Assembly (NCBI GenBank): GCA_031259655.1 | Contig: JAIRLF010000290.1 | Coordinates: forward strand, 1-17,068 | Direction of reading: 5' to 3' | Source of the DNA: Prevotellaceae bacterium | GTDB taxonomy: Bacteria; Bacteroidota; Bacteroidia; Bacteroidales; UBA932 | Length of the DNA stretch: 17,068 bases | In this document: piece by piece, positions 1-7,010 of the stretch | Layout: every line of letters begins with the position of its first letter | How positions within the stretch are numbered: the first letter of the stretch is position 1 | Notes under the pieces: generated by a model | Seen by the model: only the letters and a program-made list of their open reading frames with translations | Told to the model about the DNA's origin: nothing | The model's database searches: none | Made by a program: the position numbers and the translations under genes

Positions 1-9
1 AAAAAAGAT

Positions 10-17
10 TACTTTTG
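10..17 (+). promoter_or_regulatory. Bacteroidota -7 promoter element upstream of mtaB
   Basis: TACTTTTG matches the Bacteroidota sigma-ABfr -7 consensus TAnnTTTG and lies about 50 bp before the mtaB start codon, so transcription probably begins near 22-26. The matching -33 element would fall before the start of the window and cannot be checked. Confidence 0.6.
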
Positions 18-67
18 CACCGAAAAAAATAAAAGATTATGATTGTTGCATATATTTACTGATATTT

Positions 68-1405
68 ATGGAGACGAGACGAAAAGTTGCTTTTTATACT
101 TTGGGTTGCAAATTAAATTTTTCCGAAACATCTGCGCTTGCAGGAGTGTTTGTCAATAATGGGTTCGAGCGGGTAAATCATTCGCAGCCGGCTGATATTT
201 ATGTGATAAACACCTGTTCTGTGACAGAACAGGCAGACCGTAAATGCCGGCAAACAATAAGGAAATTTATACGGCAATCGCCAAATGCGATTATCGCAGT
301 GACAGGATGTTATGCGCAGTTAAAACCCGAAGAAATCGCTGCTGTCGAAGGTGTCGATTTGGTTTTGGGAGCCGACGCTAAGGGACGGTTGTTCGAATAC
401 GTCAACAGCATGAGAAACAAGGGCGAAACGCGTATTTTTTCCTGCGAAATAAACAGCGTAGACAGTTTCTTTCAGGCATTTTCGTCGGGTGACAGAACAC
501 GTTCGTTTCTGAAAGTTCAGGACGGATGCGACTATAAATGTGCATACTGTACGATTCCGAAAGCAAGAGGAAAGAGCAGAAATCCTTCCGTTGCCTCGAT
601 TGTCGACGAAGCAACGAAAATTTCGGCGGCGGGAACAAAAGAAATAATCCTGACAGGAGTAAATATCGGCGATTTCGGACGTTCGGGGAACGAGAAGTTT
701 CTCGATTTGTTGAAAGCGCTCGACAATGTCGAAGGCATCGAACGGTTCAGGATTTCGTCTATCGAACCAAACTTGCTTACAGACGAAATTATTGACTTCA
801 TTTCGCAGTCCGGCAAATTTCTCCCGCACTATCATATTCCCTTACAGTCGGGTAGCGACAAGATTCTGAAGCTTATGCGCCGACGATATCTCACACAACT
901 GTTCCGCGACAAAGTCGAAATACTGAAAAGCAAAGACCCGTACACTTTTTTCGGTATCGATGTGATTGCCGGTTTTCCCGGAGAAACAGACGAAGATTTC
1001 GAAGACACTTACCGATTCCTCGAAGAGTTGAATCCTGCTTATCTTCACATATTTCCATACTCCGAACGTCCCGGTACGGATAGCGTTAAAATGGAAGCCA
1101 AACTTAGCGGCGAGATTATCAACACGAGGGTTAAACGGCTGAATGAGCTTTGTCAAAGACTTCACCGCAACTTTTACATCAAAAACATCGGCAGAGAAGA
1201 AAAAGTATTATTCGAATCCGCTGTGAAAAAGGGTGTAATGTATGGGTTTACACGAAATTATATCAAAACGGAAATCCCATACCGGAAAGACTTGGCAGGC
1301 AAAATCGTCAGCGTCAAACTGCAAGACATCGCCGACAGCGGAAACATGACCGTCAAAATTCATTCTGTAAAATTATGCAGTTCTGTAAATTCTTTAGTTC
1401 TGTAA
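68..1405 (+). CDS. mtaB: tRNA (t6A37) C2-methylthiotransferase MtaB
   Basis: Radical-SAM methylthiotransferase that converts t6A37 to ms2t6A37 in ANN-decoding tRNAs, acting in the cytoplasm. The 445-aa protein shows the MiaB/MtaB order. An N-terminal UPF0004 domain carries cluster-ligand cysteines C14 (TLGCKLN), C50 (NTCSV) and C81 (TGCYAQ). The radical-SAM CxxxCxxC is C154/C158/C161 (DGCDYKCAYC), and a C-terminal TRAM-like stretch follows (about 375-435). The Cx3Cx2C spacing and the TLGCKLN start favour MtaB (B. subtilis YqeV type) over MiaB or RimO. The ATG at 68 starts directly at the conserved METRRKVAFYTLGCK region. The last dozen residues are encoded by a 17-bp tandem repeat and look like an added tail. 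The TatD-like gene starts 17 bp downstream, so co-transcription is likely. Confidence 0.93.
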   Translation: METRRKVAFYTLGCKLNFSETSALAGVFVNNGFERVNHSQPADIYVINTCSVTEQADRKCRQTIRKFIRQSPNAIIAVTGCYAQLKPEEIAAVEGVDLVLGADAKGRLFEYVNSMRNKGETRIFSCEINSVDSFFQAFSSGDRTRSFLKVQDGCDYKCAYCTIPKARGKSRNPSVASIVDEATKISAAGTKEIILTGVNIGDFGRSGNEKFLDLLKALDNVEGIERFRISSIEPNLLTDEIIDFISQSGKFLPHYHIPLQSGSDKILKLMRRRYLTQLFRDKVEILKSKDPYTFFGIDVIAGFPGETDEDFEDTYRFLEELNPAYLHIFPYSERPGTDSVKMEAKLSGEIINTRVKRLNELCQRLHRNFYIKNIGREEKVLFESAVKKGVMYGFTRNYIKTEIPYRKDLAGKIVSVKLQDIADSGNMTVKIHSVKLCSSVNSLVL

Positions 1406-1413
1406 ATTCTTTA
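1363..1413 (+). repeat. 17-bp tandem repeat across the mtaB stop codon
   Basis: GTTCTGTAAATTCTTTA occurs twice in perfect tandem at 1380-1396 and 1397-1413. A degenerate third copy starts with TTCTGTAA at 1363, so the TTCTGTAA cores are 18 and 17 bp apart. The mtaB stop TAA (1403-1405) lies in the second perfect copy, and the array ends 9 bp before the next start codon. Confidence 0.9.
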
Positions 1414-1422
1414 ATTCCGATA

Positions 1423-2187
1423 ATGATAGATACACACTCGCATTTATACTCCAAAGAATTTGATGCAGACCGAGATGCGGCGCTCAAACGGGCAATTGGA
1501 AATGGCGTTTCGCAATTCATAATCCCTTCGACGGATATGAGCGATTTCGATGCAATGATGAAACTCTGCAACGACTATCCCGGCGTTTGCTTTCCGGCTG
1601 TCGGTCTGCATCCTACCTCGGTTAAAGACGATTATGAGAACGAATTGGCTTTTGTCGAAAAACAGTTGGATTTGAACAGGTTTGTCGCTGTAGGCGAAAT
1701 AGGAATAGACTGTTATTGGTCTGTGGATTACATCGTTCAACAACGTGATGCTTTCGAACGGCAGATTAAACTTGCGGAACGGCGTAATTTGCCGATAATC
1801 ATTCATGCACGGAATTCTTTCGCCGAAATTTTTGCGATACTCGACCGTGTCCACAATTCAAATGTCAAAGGCGTATTCCACGGATTCTCGGGCGTTCGGG
1901 ACGATTATCTCAAAATCAAAGAATACGGCACGTTCATGATAGGCGTCGGCGGTGTGATTACTTTCAAAAACAGCAAATTATCGCAGGTTTTGGATATCGT
2001 TCCCATAACAGATATGCTGCTCGAAACCGATGCTCCCTATCTTACTCCGCATCCGTACAGAGGACAACGTAACGAAAGCTCTTACATCCCGCTTATCGCA
2101 CAAAAAATCGCCGAACTGAAAAATATTAGCATCGAAGAGGTTGACAAAATCACTTCCGAAAACGCAAAAGCGATGTTTAATATCTAA
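1423..2187 (+). CDS. TatD-family metal-dependent hydrolase (putative DNase)
   Basis: A 254-aa TIM-barrel hydrolase of the TatD/YcfH/YabD family, which includes metal-dependent 3'-5' exonucleases. The metal-site motifs are all present and in order: D3-T-H5-S-H7 at the N terminus, E92 in GEIGID, H128 in IIIHAR, H153 in HGFSG, and D203 in LLETDAPYLTP. The length is normal for the family. The frame stays open upstream to 1150, but that stretch lies inside mtaB and encodes basic non-family sequence; the ATG at 1423 begins exactly at MIDTHSH, so that is the start. It follows mtaB by 17 bp and is probably its operon partner. It converges on the next gene with a 24-bp gap in which I see no terminator hairpin. 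Which TatD paralogue this is cannot be told from the sequence. Confidence 0.92.
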   Translation: MIDTHSHLYSKEFDADRDAALKRAIGNGVSQFIIPSTDMSDFDAMMKLCNDYPGVCFPAVGLHPTSVKDDYENELAFVEKQLDLNRFVAVGEIGIDCYWSVDYIVQQRDAFERQIKLAERRNLPIIIHARNSFAEIFAILDRVHNSNVKGVFHGFSGVRDDYLKIKEYGTFMIGVGGVITFKNSKLSQVLDIVPITDMLLETDAPYLTPHPYRGQRNESSYIPLIAQKIAELKNISIEEVDKITSENAKAMFNI

Positions 2188-2211
2188 ACAACAGTCACAA
2201 ACCTATCGGGA

Positions 2212-5001
2212 CTAAAAATTTACTCCTATCGAAAAACTGTTGATAAAATCGTGTCCCGGGATTTTAATCGTCCTGAACATCAGAGTTGCAGGCGCGTATC
2301 TTATTCTGAAAAAATACATATCGAGCATTATATCAAGTCCGTACGATGGTTGTTTGATTGTAATATCATAAAACAGATTTCCCCTGATTCTCGACAGATA
2401 CATCAGCGAACCGACTTTCATATCAGGATAAACAATAGGAAACGAATAATCGCCTTTGACGGTGTATAGTTTTCTTTCTGAGACATATTCGGCATAATTA
2501 CGTCCGCGGGCAATATCGAAATACTGTTTGAAGAAATAATATTTTGTGTCGCCGGATATCAATTGACGCTGCAGGGAAGCGCTGATTCTCAAGCCATGAT
2601 TACGCAAAATACCCGGCAGATAGAAATTTACTTTTCCAATAAGCAATTCGCTCATATCGTTTGCCGGATTTCCGGCATAGTTTAGCCACATTTGCCAGCC
2701 GAATTTCGGGAAAATATCGTTATGCGCCAATGTGTTATATCTGTAATAATATATTCCGGAATGTATATAACCATAATGTTGTCCCGTATTGCCTGTAAAC
2801 TCATCGTCGTATATCAAACTCGCAAATGGCTGTAATACATGCAAACGATAATCTTTCGTGAAATTGAACGGAATATACGTCGAAAATGTTGCATTCACAC
2901 GATTCGGATTTTCAAGAACATAAGTATGAGAATTATCGGATGAAATGCGATATTTGTATCCGCCGACATTCAATTTAAGCTGAAACACGGGAAACCATCC
3001 CGAATATCTTAAAGATAAAAATCCGTGATGAGCGTTTTCGTTATTGTCGTAATAATATGAGGCTTGCGAAGTCAAAGTATTCAATCGGTTTTGCGACAGG
3101 AGCATAACTCCGGGCTTGAAGTCATTAAACTCAAAACTGTAACTTTCCGTCACTTCGTCCAAGTTCAGGTAAAACGGGAACCAACTGTGGATATTAAACA
3201 GATTTGCAGCCTTTTTGTAGGGTTTGGATTTGTATTTCACCGTGTCGCCGAAATCGTATTCGTCGATATTGAAAGTTTCCTGAGCCGAAAGACTTTCCGC
3301 CGTTTTGAACTTGTACGGGCTGTTGAAACCGACGGATTCCGTGTTCAACCGCTTTGCGTCGATACTCGCAATTCCGTATCCCTTAGCGGAATAGTCCGAT
3401 ATGTAAAGTTTGTTTCCGTCGTTTGAAAACGCTCCAGAAAACGAACCGTACAGGGAATTAGTCAAACGTTTGATGTTCAACGACAATGTATCAAGCGAAT
3501 AAATGTTGTTCACTCCGTTGTATCCCGATTCGAAAATCAATTGATTGCCGTACATTCGTAACGATTCGATATTAGTACGCTGAAAATCCGTAAGTTTCTT
3601 CCATTCCGCAGTGTTTGGGTCGAGTTGAAAAATAGCGTTTCCATTTCCGGTAAGCGAGGCTATTATCTTCCCATTATCGTCGACAACTAAGTCTTGCACA
3701 GGCATATTGTCAATCACCGGCGTCGACTTCAATTTTTTCCCCGACCAGTTTATCAGGACGATATTGTTTTGTCCCTCGGGTTCATGTTCGAAAACTGCAA
3801 TTCTTCCGAACAGGGCTGCGGGAGCGAAATATTTGCTGCCTTTCGAAACGGCTCTTACTTGCAAGGTTTGCAGATTCAATTGTTTGACAACCGAATAGTT
3901 TTCATGTTTCCATCTTAGACCGGGAATATATTCCGTCCAATATACAAAACCGTTGTTGTGAGTGAGTTTGCTGTTTATATTTCCCAGGTAAGTCAAATGC
4001 TGTTCTTTTCCCTGCGAATCGATTAAGACTATAGCGGGAATGTCCGCAAGACTTGTTTTCAAACAGATAATACCGGTTTCCGTTTCCTGCGGATATCTGT
4101 ACGAAGTATATCTTTTCTGTTTTCGGGAAATAAAAGTCAAGGAATCGGGATTTTCGGGCGTCAACGAATCCCATTCTTCTTTAAGGGATTCAAAAGTCGA
4201 TTTGAACAGTTTCACAGGCGTCAATCCGGTGTTTTTTTTCAACGCAATCGGGTGAAGCAACGACCGGTTCATGTCGTCCCAAACCCTGTTCCAGACATCG
4301 GCGCCGTAGTTAATTCGCGCATACGCAGTCATTGCATATCCCAAAGCGTAGAAATCGTGAGTATTATCCCTATACGAGCCTAAAAACCATTTGTCTAACG
4401 AAAAATTCTTTCCTGTAGCTATTTGCGCCCTGTATGGCATCAGGAACGAAGCCAATCGTCCCCGTCCCGAAGAAGACAAGGCTGTTTCCGTGACTACAGC
4501 CTCGCCTTCCAGAAGCCATTGCGGTTTTAAAAACGAAGCAATGCCAACTGTCTGTTCTCCAAAAATGAAGTAGAAGGGCCGAAATATGCCCTGATTCTGC
4601 TTTTCCATCTGCACAATATGCCGCGATTCGTGCACAATCAGGTCTAATTCGGGACGTTGCAAGCGGGAATCAATATCCGGCGAGGGCAACAGTTCCATTC
4701 GTTTCGGCGCCCACGACACCATCCCGTTCGCGTTGATATTGTACGGATGCAGAATGACCGGAACCGTCGAACTCCGTTTTGCCGTTAAAGTATTGCGTAT
4801 GTGAGGATAAACGGTTTCGAGAATGTTTGCATACCAGTTTGCCCTTGCCTCGTTACCTTTGGGGTAAATCACCCTGTAATGTTCAGTATTAATCTGATAC
4901 CATTTAAGACGTGCGGGGTCTTCACCATAATCCACATATTGCGCTCTAAGGTTACAGCAAAAAAATAACGCCAGAACCGACAAACAAAGCCGTTCCCTCA
5001 T
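2212..5001 (-). CDS. Outer-membrane metallopeptidase-like, propeller and beta-barrel fusion protein
   Basis: A 929-aa exported protein without an assigned function. Residues 1-20 form a signal peptide (cleavage probably after LRA, before QYVDYG). Residues about 30-200 resemble a gluzincin 'peptidase MA-like' domain: H124-E-S-R-H128 fits HExxH, and about 36 residues later W162-LLEGEA supplies E165 as a plausible third zinc ligand, so the active site looks intact. Residues about 290-560 contain repeated beta-strand, aromatic-rich blocks like TolB/WD40 propeller blades. From about 600 to the end, alternating Tyr/Phe/Leu strands end in SFSIGVNF with a terminal Phe, as in outer-membrane barrels folded by BAM. 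It lies 27 bp after the DUF1080 gene and probably shares its promoter. Role in surface proteolysis or envelope assembly is inference; substrate unknown. The barrel and propeller calls rest on sequence texture, not alignment. Confidence 0.7.
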   Translation of the reverse strand: MRERLCLSVLALFFCCNLRAQYVDYGEDPARLKWYQINTEHYRVIYPKGNEARANWYANILETVYPHIRNTLTAKRSSTVPVILHPYNINANGMVSWAPKRMELLPSPDIDSRLQRPELDLIVHESRHIVQMEKQNQGIFRPFYFIFGEQTVGIASFLKPQWLLEGEAVVTETALSSSGRGRLASFLMPYRAQIATGKNFSLDKWFLGSYRDNTHDFYALGYAMTAYARINYGADVWNRVWDDMNRSLLHPIALKKNTGLTPVKLFKSTFESLKEEWDSLTPENPDSLTFISRKQKRYTSYRYPQETETGIICLKTSLADIPAIVLIDSQGKEQHLTYLGNINSKLTHNNGFVYWTEYIPGLRWKHENYSVVKQLNLQTLQVRAVSKGSKYFAPAALFGRIAVFEHEPEGQNNIVLINWSGKKLKSTPVIDNMPVQDLVVDDNGKIIASLTGNGNAIFQLDPNTAEWKKLTDFQRTNIESLRMYGNQLIFESGYNGVNNIYSLDTLSLNIKRLTNSLYGSFSGAFSNDGNKLYISDYSAKGYGIASIDAKRLNTESVGFNSPYKFKTAESLSAQETFNIDEYDFGDTVKYKSKPYKKAANLFNIHSWFPFYLNLDEVTESYSFEFNDFKPGVMLLSQNRLNTLTSQASYYYDNNENAHHGFLSLRYSGWFPVFQLKLNVGGYKYRISSDNSHTYVLENPNRVNATFSTYIPFNFTKDYRLHVLQPFASLIYDDEFTGNTGQHYGYIHSGIYYYRYNTLAHNDIFPKFGWQMWLNYAGNPANDMSELLIGKVNFYLPGILRNHGLRISASLQRQLISGDTKYYFFKQYFDIARGRNYAEYVSERKLYTVKGDYSFPIVYPDMKVGSLMYLSRIRGNLFYDITIKQPSYGLDIMLDMYFFRIRYAPATLMFRTIKIPGHDFINSFSIGVNF

Positions 5002-5028
5002 CCAATCAATATTCTACCGGCGGTGAAA

Positions 5029-5814
5029 CTATAATTCTCTTATCCAGATATTACGGAAATTCACCGCATTACCATGGTCTTGAAGAAGAATGGGACCGGC
5101 TCCATGTTCGACTACTCTCGGGAACCCAATATATTCGGTTGTTCCCAAAATGGTTGTATTATTTTGAATAACAACGCCGTTGTGAATAATGGTTACACGT
5201 GGCGGTATGCGATATGTTCCGTCCTTTTTGAATATTGGAGCCGAATAGATGATGTCGTAGACATTCCATTCGCCCGGTTTGCGCATGGCATTAACCAATG
5301 GAGGCGTTTGTTTGTAAATGCTTCCGGCTTGCCCGTTTGCATACGTCTCGCTTTGATACGAATCCAACACTTGAACTTCGTATATGCCTTGCATAAACAC
5401 GCCGCTGTTTCCGCGTCCCTGACTTTTTCCGGTAACATCTTCGGAAATCCGCCATTCGATATGCAACTGGTAGTTTTCGAAATGTTGTTTTGTTTCGATG
5501 CTGCCGGTTGGAGTTGCAATGAGAATGCCGTCTTTGACAATCCATTTGGGGTCGCCGCCTTCTTTGTTGTTACTTTTCCATGCCGAAAGGTCTTTTCCGT
5601 CGAACAACACAATAGCATCCGAAGGCGGAGAAATAACCGCGTTTTCGGTGGCTTTTCCGGGTGTAACAATTTTCGGTTGCGGAGTCCAAAATTCCGACAT
5701 TCCCGGTTTCATCGGCTCAGGTTCGGGATACTTATTTTGAGCCTCAAGATTCACGCAATAACCACATATTATTGCAATAATCAATACATTAACTACATAA
5801 ATATTTCTTTTCAT
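5029..5814 (-). CDS. Exported DUF1080 / 3-keto-disaccharide hydrolase domain protein
   Basis: A 261-aa secreted protein. An N-terminal hydrophobic signal (about residues 5-26) ends in LEAQ-N, followed by a Pro/Glu-rich linker (28-60). From about residue 66 the DUF1080 (3-keto-disaccharide hydrolase, concanavalin-like jelly-roll) domain starts with the hallmark VLFDGKDLSAWKS. It continues through PKWIVKDG, ENYQLHIEWR, RGNSGVFMQG-YEVQVLDSY, GEWNVYDI and ends with GPILLQDHG-VNFRNIWIREL. All are typical of the family, whose members bind or hydrolyse 3-keto-sugars in Bacteroidota and Planctomycetes. No clear lipobox precedes either N-terminal Cys, so it is probably periplasmic or secreted rather than a lipoprotein. 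It is the first gene of a likely operon with the peptidase-propeller-barrel gene. A -7 element lies 30 bp upstream. The real substrate is not evident. Confidence 0.88.
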   Translation of the reverse strand: MKRNIYVVNVLIIAIICGYCVNLEAQNKYPEPEPMKPGMSEFWTPQPKIVTPGKATENAVISPPSDAIVLFDGKDLSAWKSNNKEGGDPKWIVKDGILIATPTGSIETKQHFENYQLHIEWRISEDVTGKSQGRGNSGVFMQGIYEVQVLDSYQSETYANGQAGSIYKQTPPLVNAMRKPGEWNVYDIIYSAPIFKKDGTYRIPPRVTIIHNGVVIQNNTTILGTTEYIGFPRVVEHGAGPILLQDHGNAVNFRNIWIREL

Positions 5815-5843
5815 ATTTCAACTATAATAAAAAATTAACGCCT

Positions 5844-5851
5844 CAAAGATA
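5844..5851 (-). promoter_or_regulatory. Bacteroidota -7 promoter element of the DUF1080 gene
   Basis: On the minus strand this reads TATCTTTG, matching TAnnTTTG, 30 bp before the ATG at 5814. No convincing TTTG -33 box sits 19-21 bp upstream; that position falls in the heptanucleotide repeat array, so the array would supply the upstream promoter DNA. Confidence 0.5.
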
Positions 5852-5877
5852 CAACAAATAATTGATTTACGATTGTA

Positions 5878-5951
5878 GATTGTAGATTTACGATTGTAGA
5901 TTTGGGCGATGCCGGCTGGTAATTTCAGCGCGCGTAAGCAACAATCTAAAA
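5878..5951 (+). repeat. 74-bp intergenic element, copy 1
   Basis: First copy of a 74-bp sequence repeated 96 bp downstream with three mismatches, all transitions. After two to three GATT heptamers comes a GC-richer island (about 5902-5940, starting GGGCGATGCC and ending GTAAGCAAC) unlike the flanking array. The island can form a small hairpin: GCTG 5915-5918 with CAGC 5926-5929. Confidence 0.9.
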
Positions 5952-5973
5952 AGATTTACGATTGTAGATTTAC

Positions 5974-6047
5974 GATTGTAGATTTACGATTGTAGATTTG
6001 GGCGATGCCAGCTGGTAATCTCAGCGTGCGTAAGCAACAATCTAAAA
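5974..6047 (+). repeat. 74-bp intergenic element, copy 2
   Basis: Second copy, offset exactly 96 bp from copy 1. Differences are G5914 to A6010, T5924 to C6020 and C5931 to T6027. The hairpin arms GCTG (6011-6014) and CAGC (6022-6025) are unchanged. To its right the array continues as ATCTAAA heptamers up to the hydrolase stop codon. Confidence 0.9.
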
Positions 6048-6069
6048 TCTAAAATCTAAAATCAACAAT

Positions 6070-7008
6070 CTAAAAGATTTTATCAAGCCATTCGAACATG
6101 CGTTTGTATGCATCCGTTCTCACCTCGAAAGCGGATAAAAACAAGTCGTGTAAACCGTCGGCGATTACTATTTCGGTTACGTTTCGTCCTAACGACGGGA
6201 TATGTTTGCTGATATGTTCCACATTGAGCACGGCGTCGGCGTTTCGGAATTTATCCGACCACAGTTTGTCTTTAACCCATTTGTCGGAACGCATGACTAA
6301 GACCGGACAATCGATGTTCAAGCCTTTGTGCAGTCGGTTTTGCGCCTTATAGATTGCTCTCAACCAACTTATACTCACATCGGGTACGGCGACAGGTTTC
6401 CAATTTTCGTTGTATTCCCATTCGCCGTATCTTTCTTTTGAAATAGAATAGCCGTAATTCACCGATAATCCCTTTTTTATCCTGATATCTGGAAAGAATT
6501 TTCCTAAAACCGAAACAATCGGAAGTCCGATTGTTTTGAGATGCCGCTTTATGTTCAATTCCAGAAACGGACTGTTGAGTATCAGCGCTTCAATAGCATT
6601 ATTCGGTCTGTCGTGCAGATACATCGACAAAACCAAACCGCCCATCGAATGTCCTAAAAGAGTTAATTTACCTTTTGTTTCCTCTCTGATTTGTTCTATG
6701 GCAGCGTCTATATCTTCGTAATAGTCTGTTATATCGTAAAGATTATACGGCGTTTGTCGGGCTCTTATTGAGCGTCCGCATTTTCGAAGGTCTAATGCGT
6801 AGAAATTATAACCGTTTTGTCGGAATTGCTCCGCCATTTCCGTCTGAAAGAAATAATCGCTGAAACCGTGTACATACAGCACATTACGGTCGTATTCCGG
6901 AATCTCTCCGGCGCATACTAAAGTACAAAACACAGCGCCTTCGCGGTCGGGTTTCAGTTGTATGCTAATTTGCCGAAAATCACCGCCCAATACGTCTGCA
7001 ATTTTCAT
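6070..7008 (-). CDS. Alpha/beta hydrolase (serine aminopeptidase S33 / lysophospholipase-like)
   Basis: A 312-aa cytoplasmic alpha/beta-hydrolase with no signal peptide. Visible elements are the oxyanion-type HG (YVHGFSDYF, H47-G48), the DLRKCGRS strand-turn, the nucleophile elbow G119-H-S121-M-G-G, and the late catalytic His in ADGLHDLF (H287). The acid is probably D242 (MRSDKW) or D252. The pattern resembles the 'Hydrolase_4' group (lysophospholipases, monoacylglycerol lipases), but the substrate cannot be read from the sequence. The start codon lies 2 bp after the purD stop, so it is almost certainly co-transcribed and perhaps translationally coupled with purD. No biochemical link with purine synthesis is obvious. 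Its stop codon lies in the last heptamer of the downstream repeat array. Confidence 0.88.
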   Translation of the reverse strand: MKIADVLGGDFRQISIQLKPDREGAVFCTLVCAGEIPEYDRNVLYVHGFSDYFFQTEMAEQFRQNGYNFYALDLRKCGRSIRARQTPYNLYDITDYYEDIDAAIEQIREETKGKLTLLGHSMGGLVLSMYLHDRPNNAIEALILNSPFLELNIKRHLKTIGLPIVSVLGKFFPDIRIKKGLSVNYGYSISKERYGEWEYNENWKPVAVPDVSISWLRAIYKAQNRLHKGLNIDCPVLVMRSDKWVKDKLWSDKFRNADAVLNVEHISKHIPSLGRNVTEIVIADGLHDLFLSAFEVRTDAYKRMFEWLDKIF

Positions 7009-7010
7009 AA

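Larger units (their letters stand above)
5864..6074. repeat. Intergenic heptanucleotide repeat array with two embedded islands
   Basis: Nearly the whole 255-bp gap between the DUF1080 gene and the hydrolase gene is repeat. On the plus strand the 14-mer GATTTACGATTGTA (two 7-bp units, GATTTAC and GATTGTA) occurs in full at 5864-5877, 5885-5898, 5953-5966, 5967-5980 and 5981-5994, plus a lone GATTGTA at 5878-5884. On the right, 7-mers ATCTAAA occur at 6040, 6047, 6054 and 6068, with variant ATCAACA at 6061. Read on the minus strand these right-hand units are GATTTTA and GATTGTT, so the same GATT-type heptamer family lies inverted at the far end. The stop codon of the hydrolase gene (6070-6072) lies in the last unit. 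Confidence 0.92.

Noticed and set aside
1150..1422. N-terminal extension of the TatD-like protein
   Set aside because: It lies inside mtaB in another frame, encodes basic non-family sequence, and the conserved MIDTHSH start is at 1423.
2188..2211. Bidirectional terminator between the converging TatD-like and outer-membrane genes
   Set aside because: The 24-bp gap holds no inverted repeat that I can see.
5074..5838. Long plus-strand open frame (254 codons) opposite the DUF1080 gene
   Set aside because: It is antisense to a clear DUF1080 coding region, has no recognisable domain and is rich in Cys, Phe and Asn as expected of a shadow frame.
5864..6074. CRISPR-like array because of regularly repeated units
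   Set aside because: Units are 7 or 14 bp and mostly contiguous, the islands are the same sequence and not unique spacers, and no cas genes are near.
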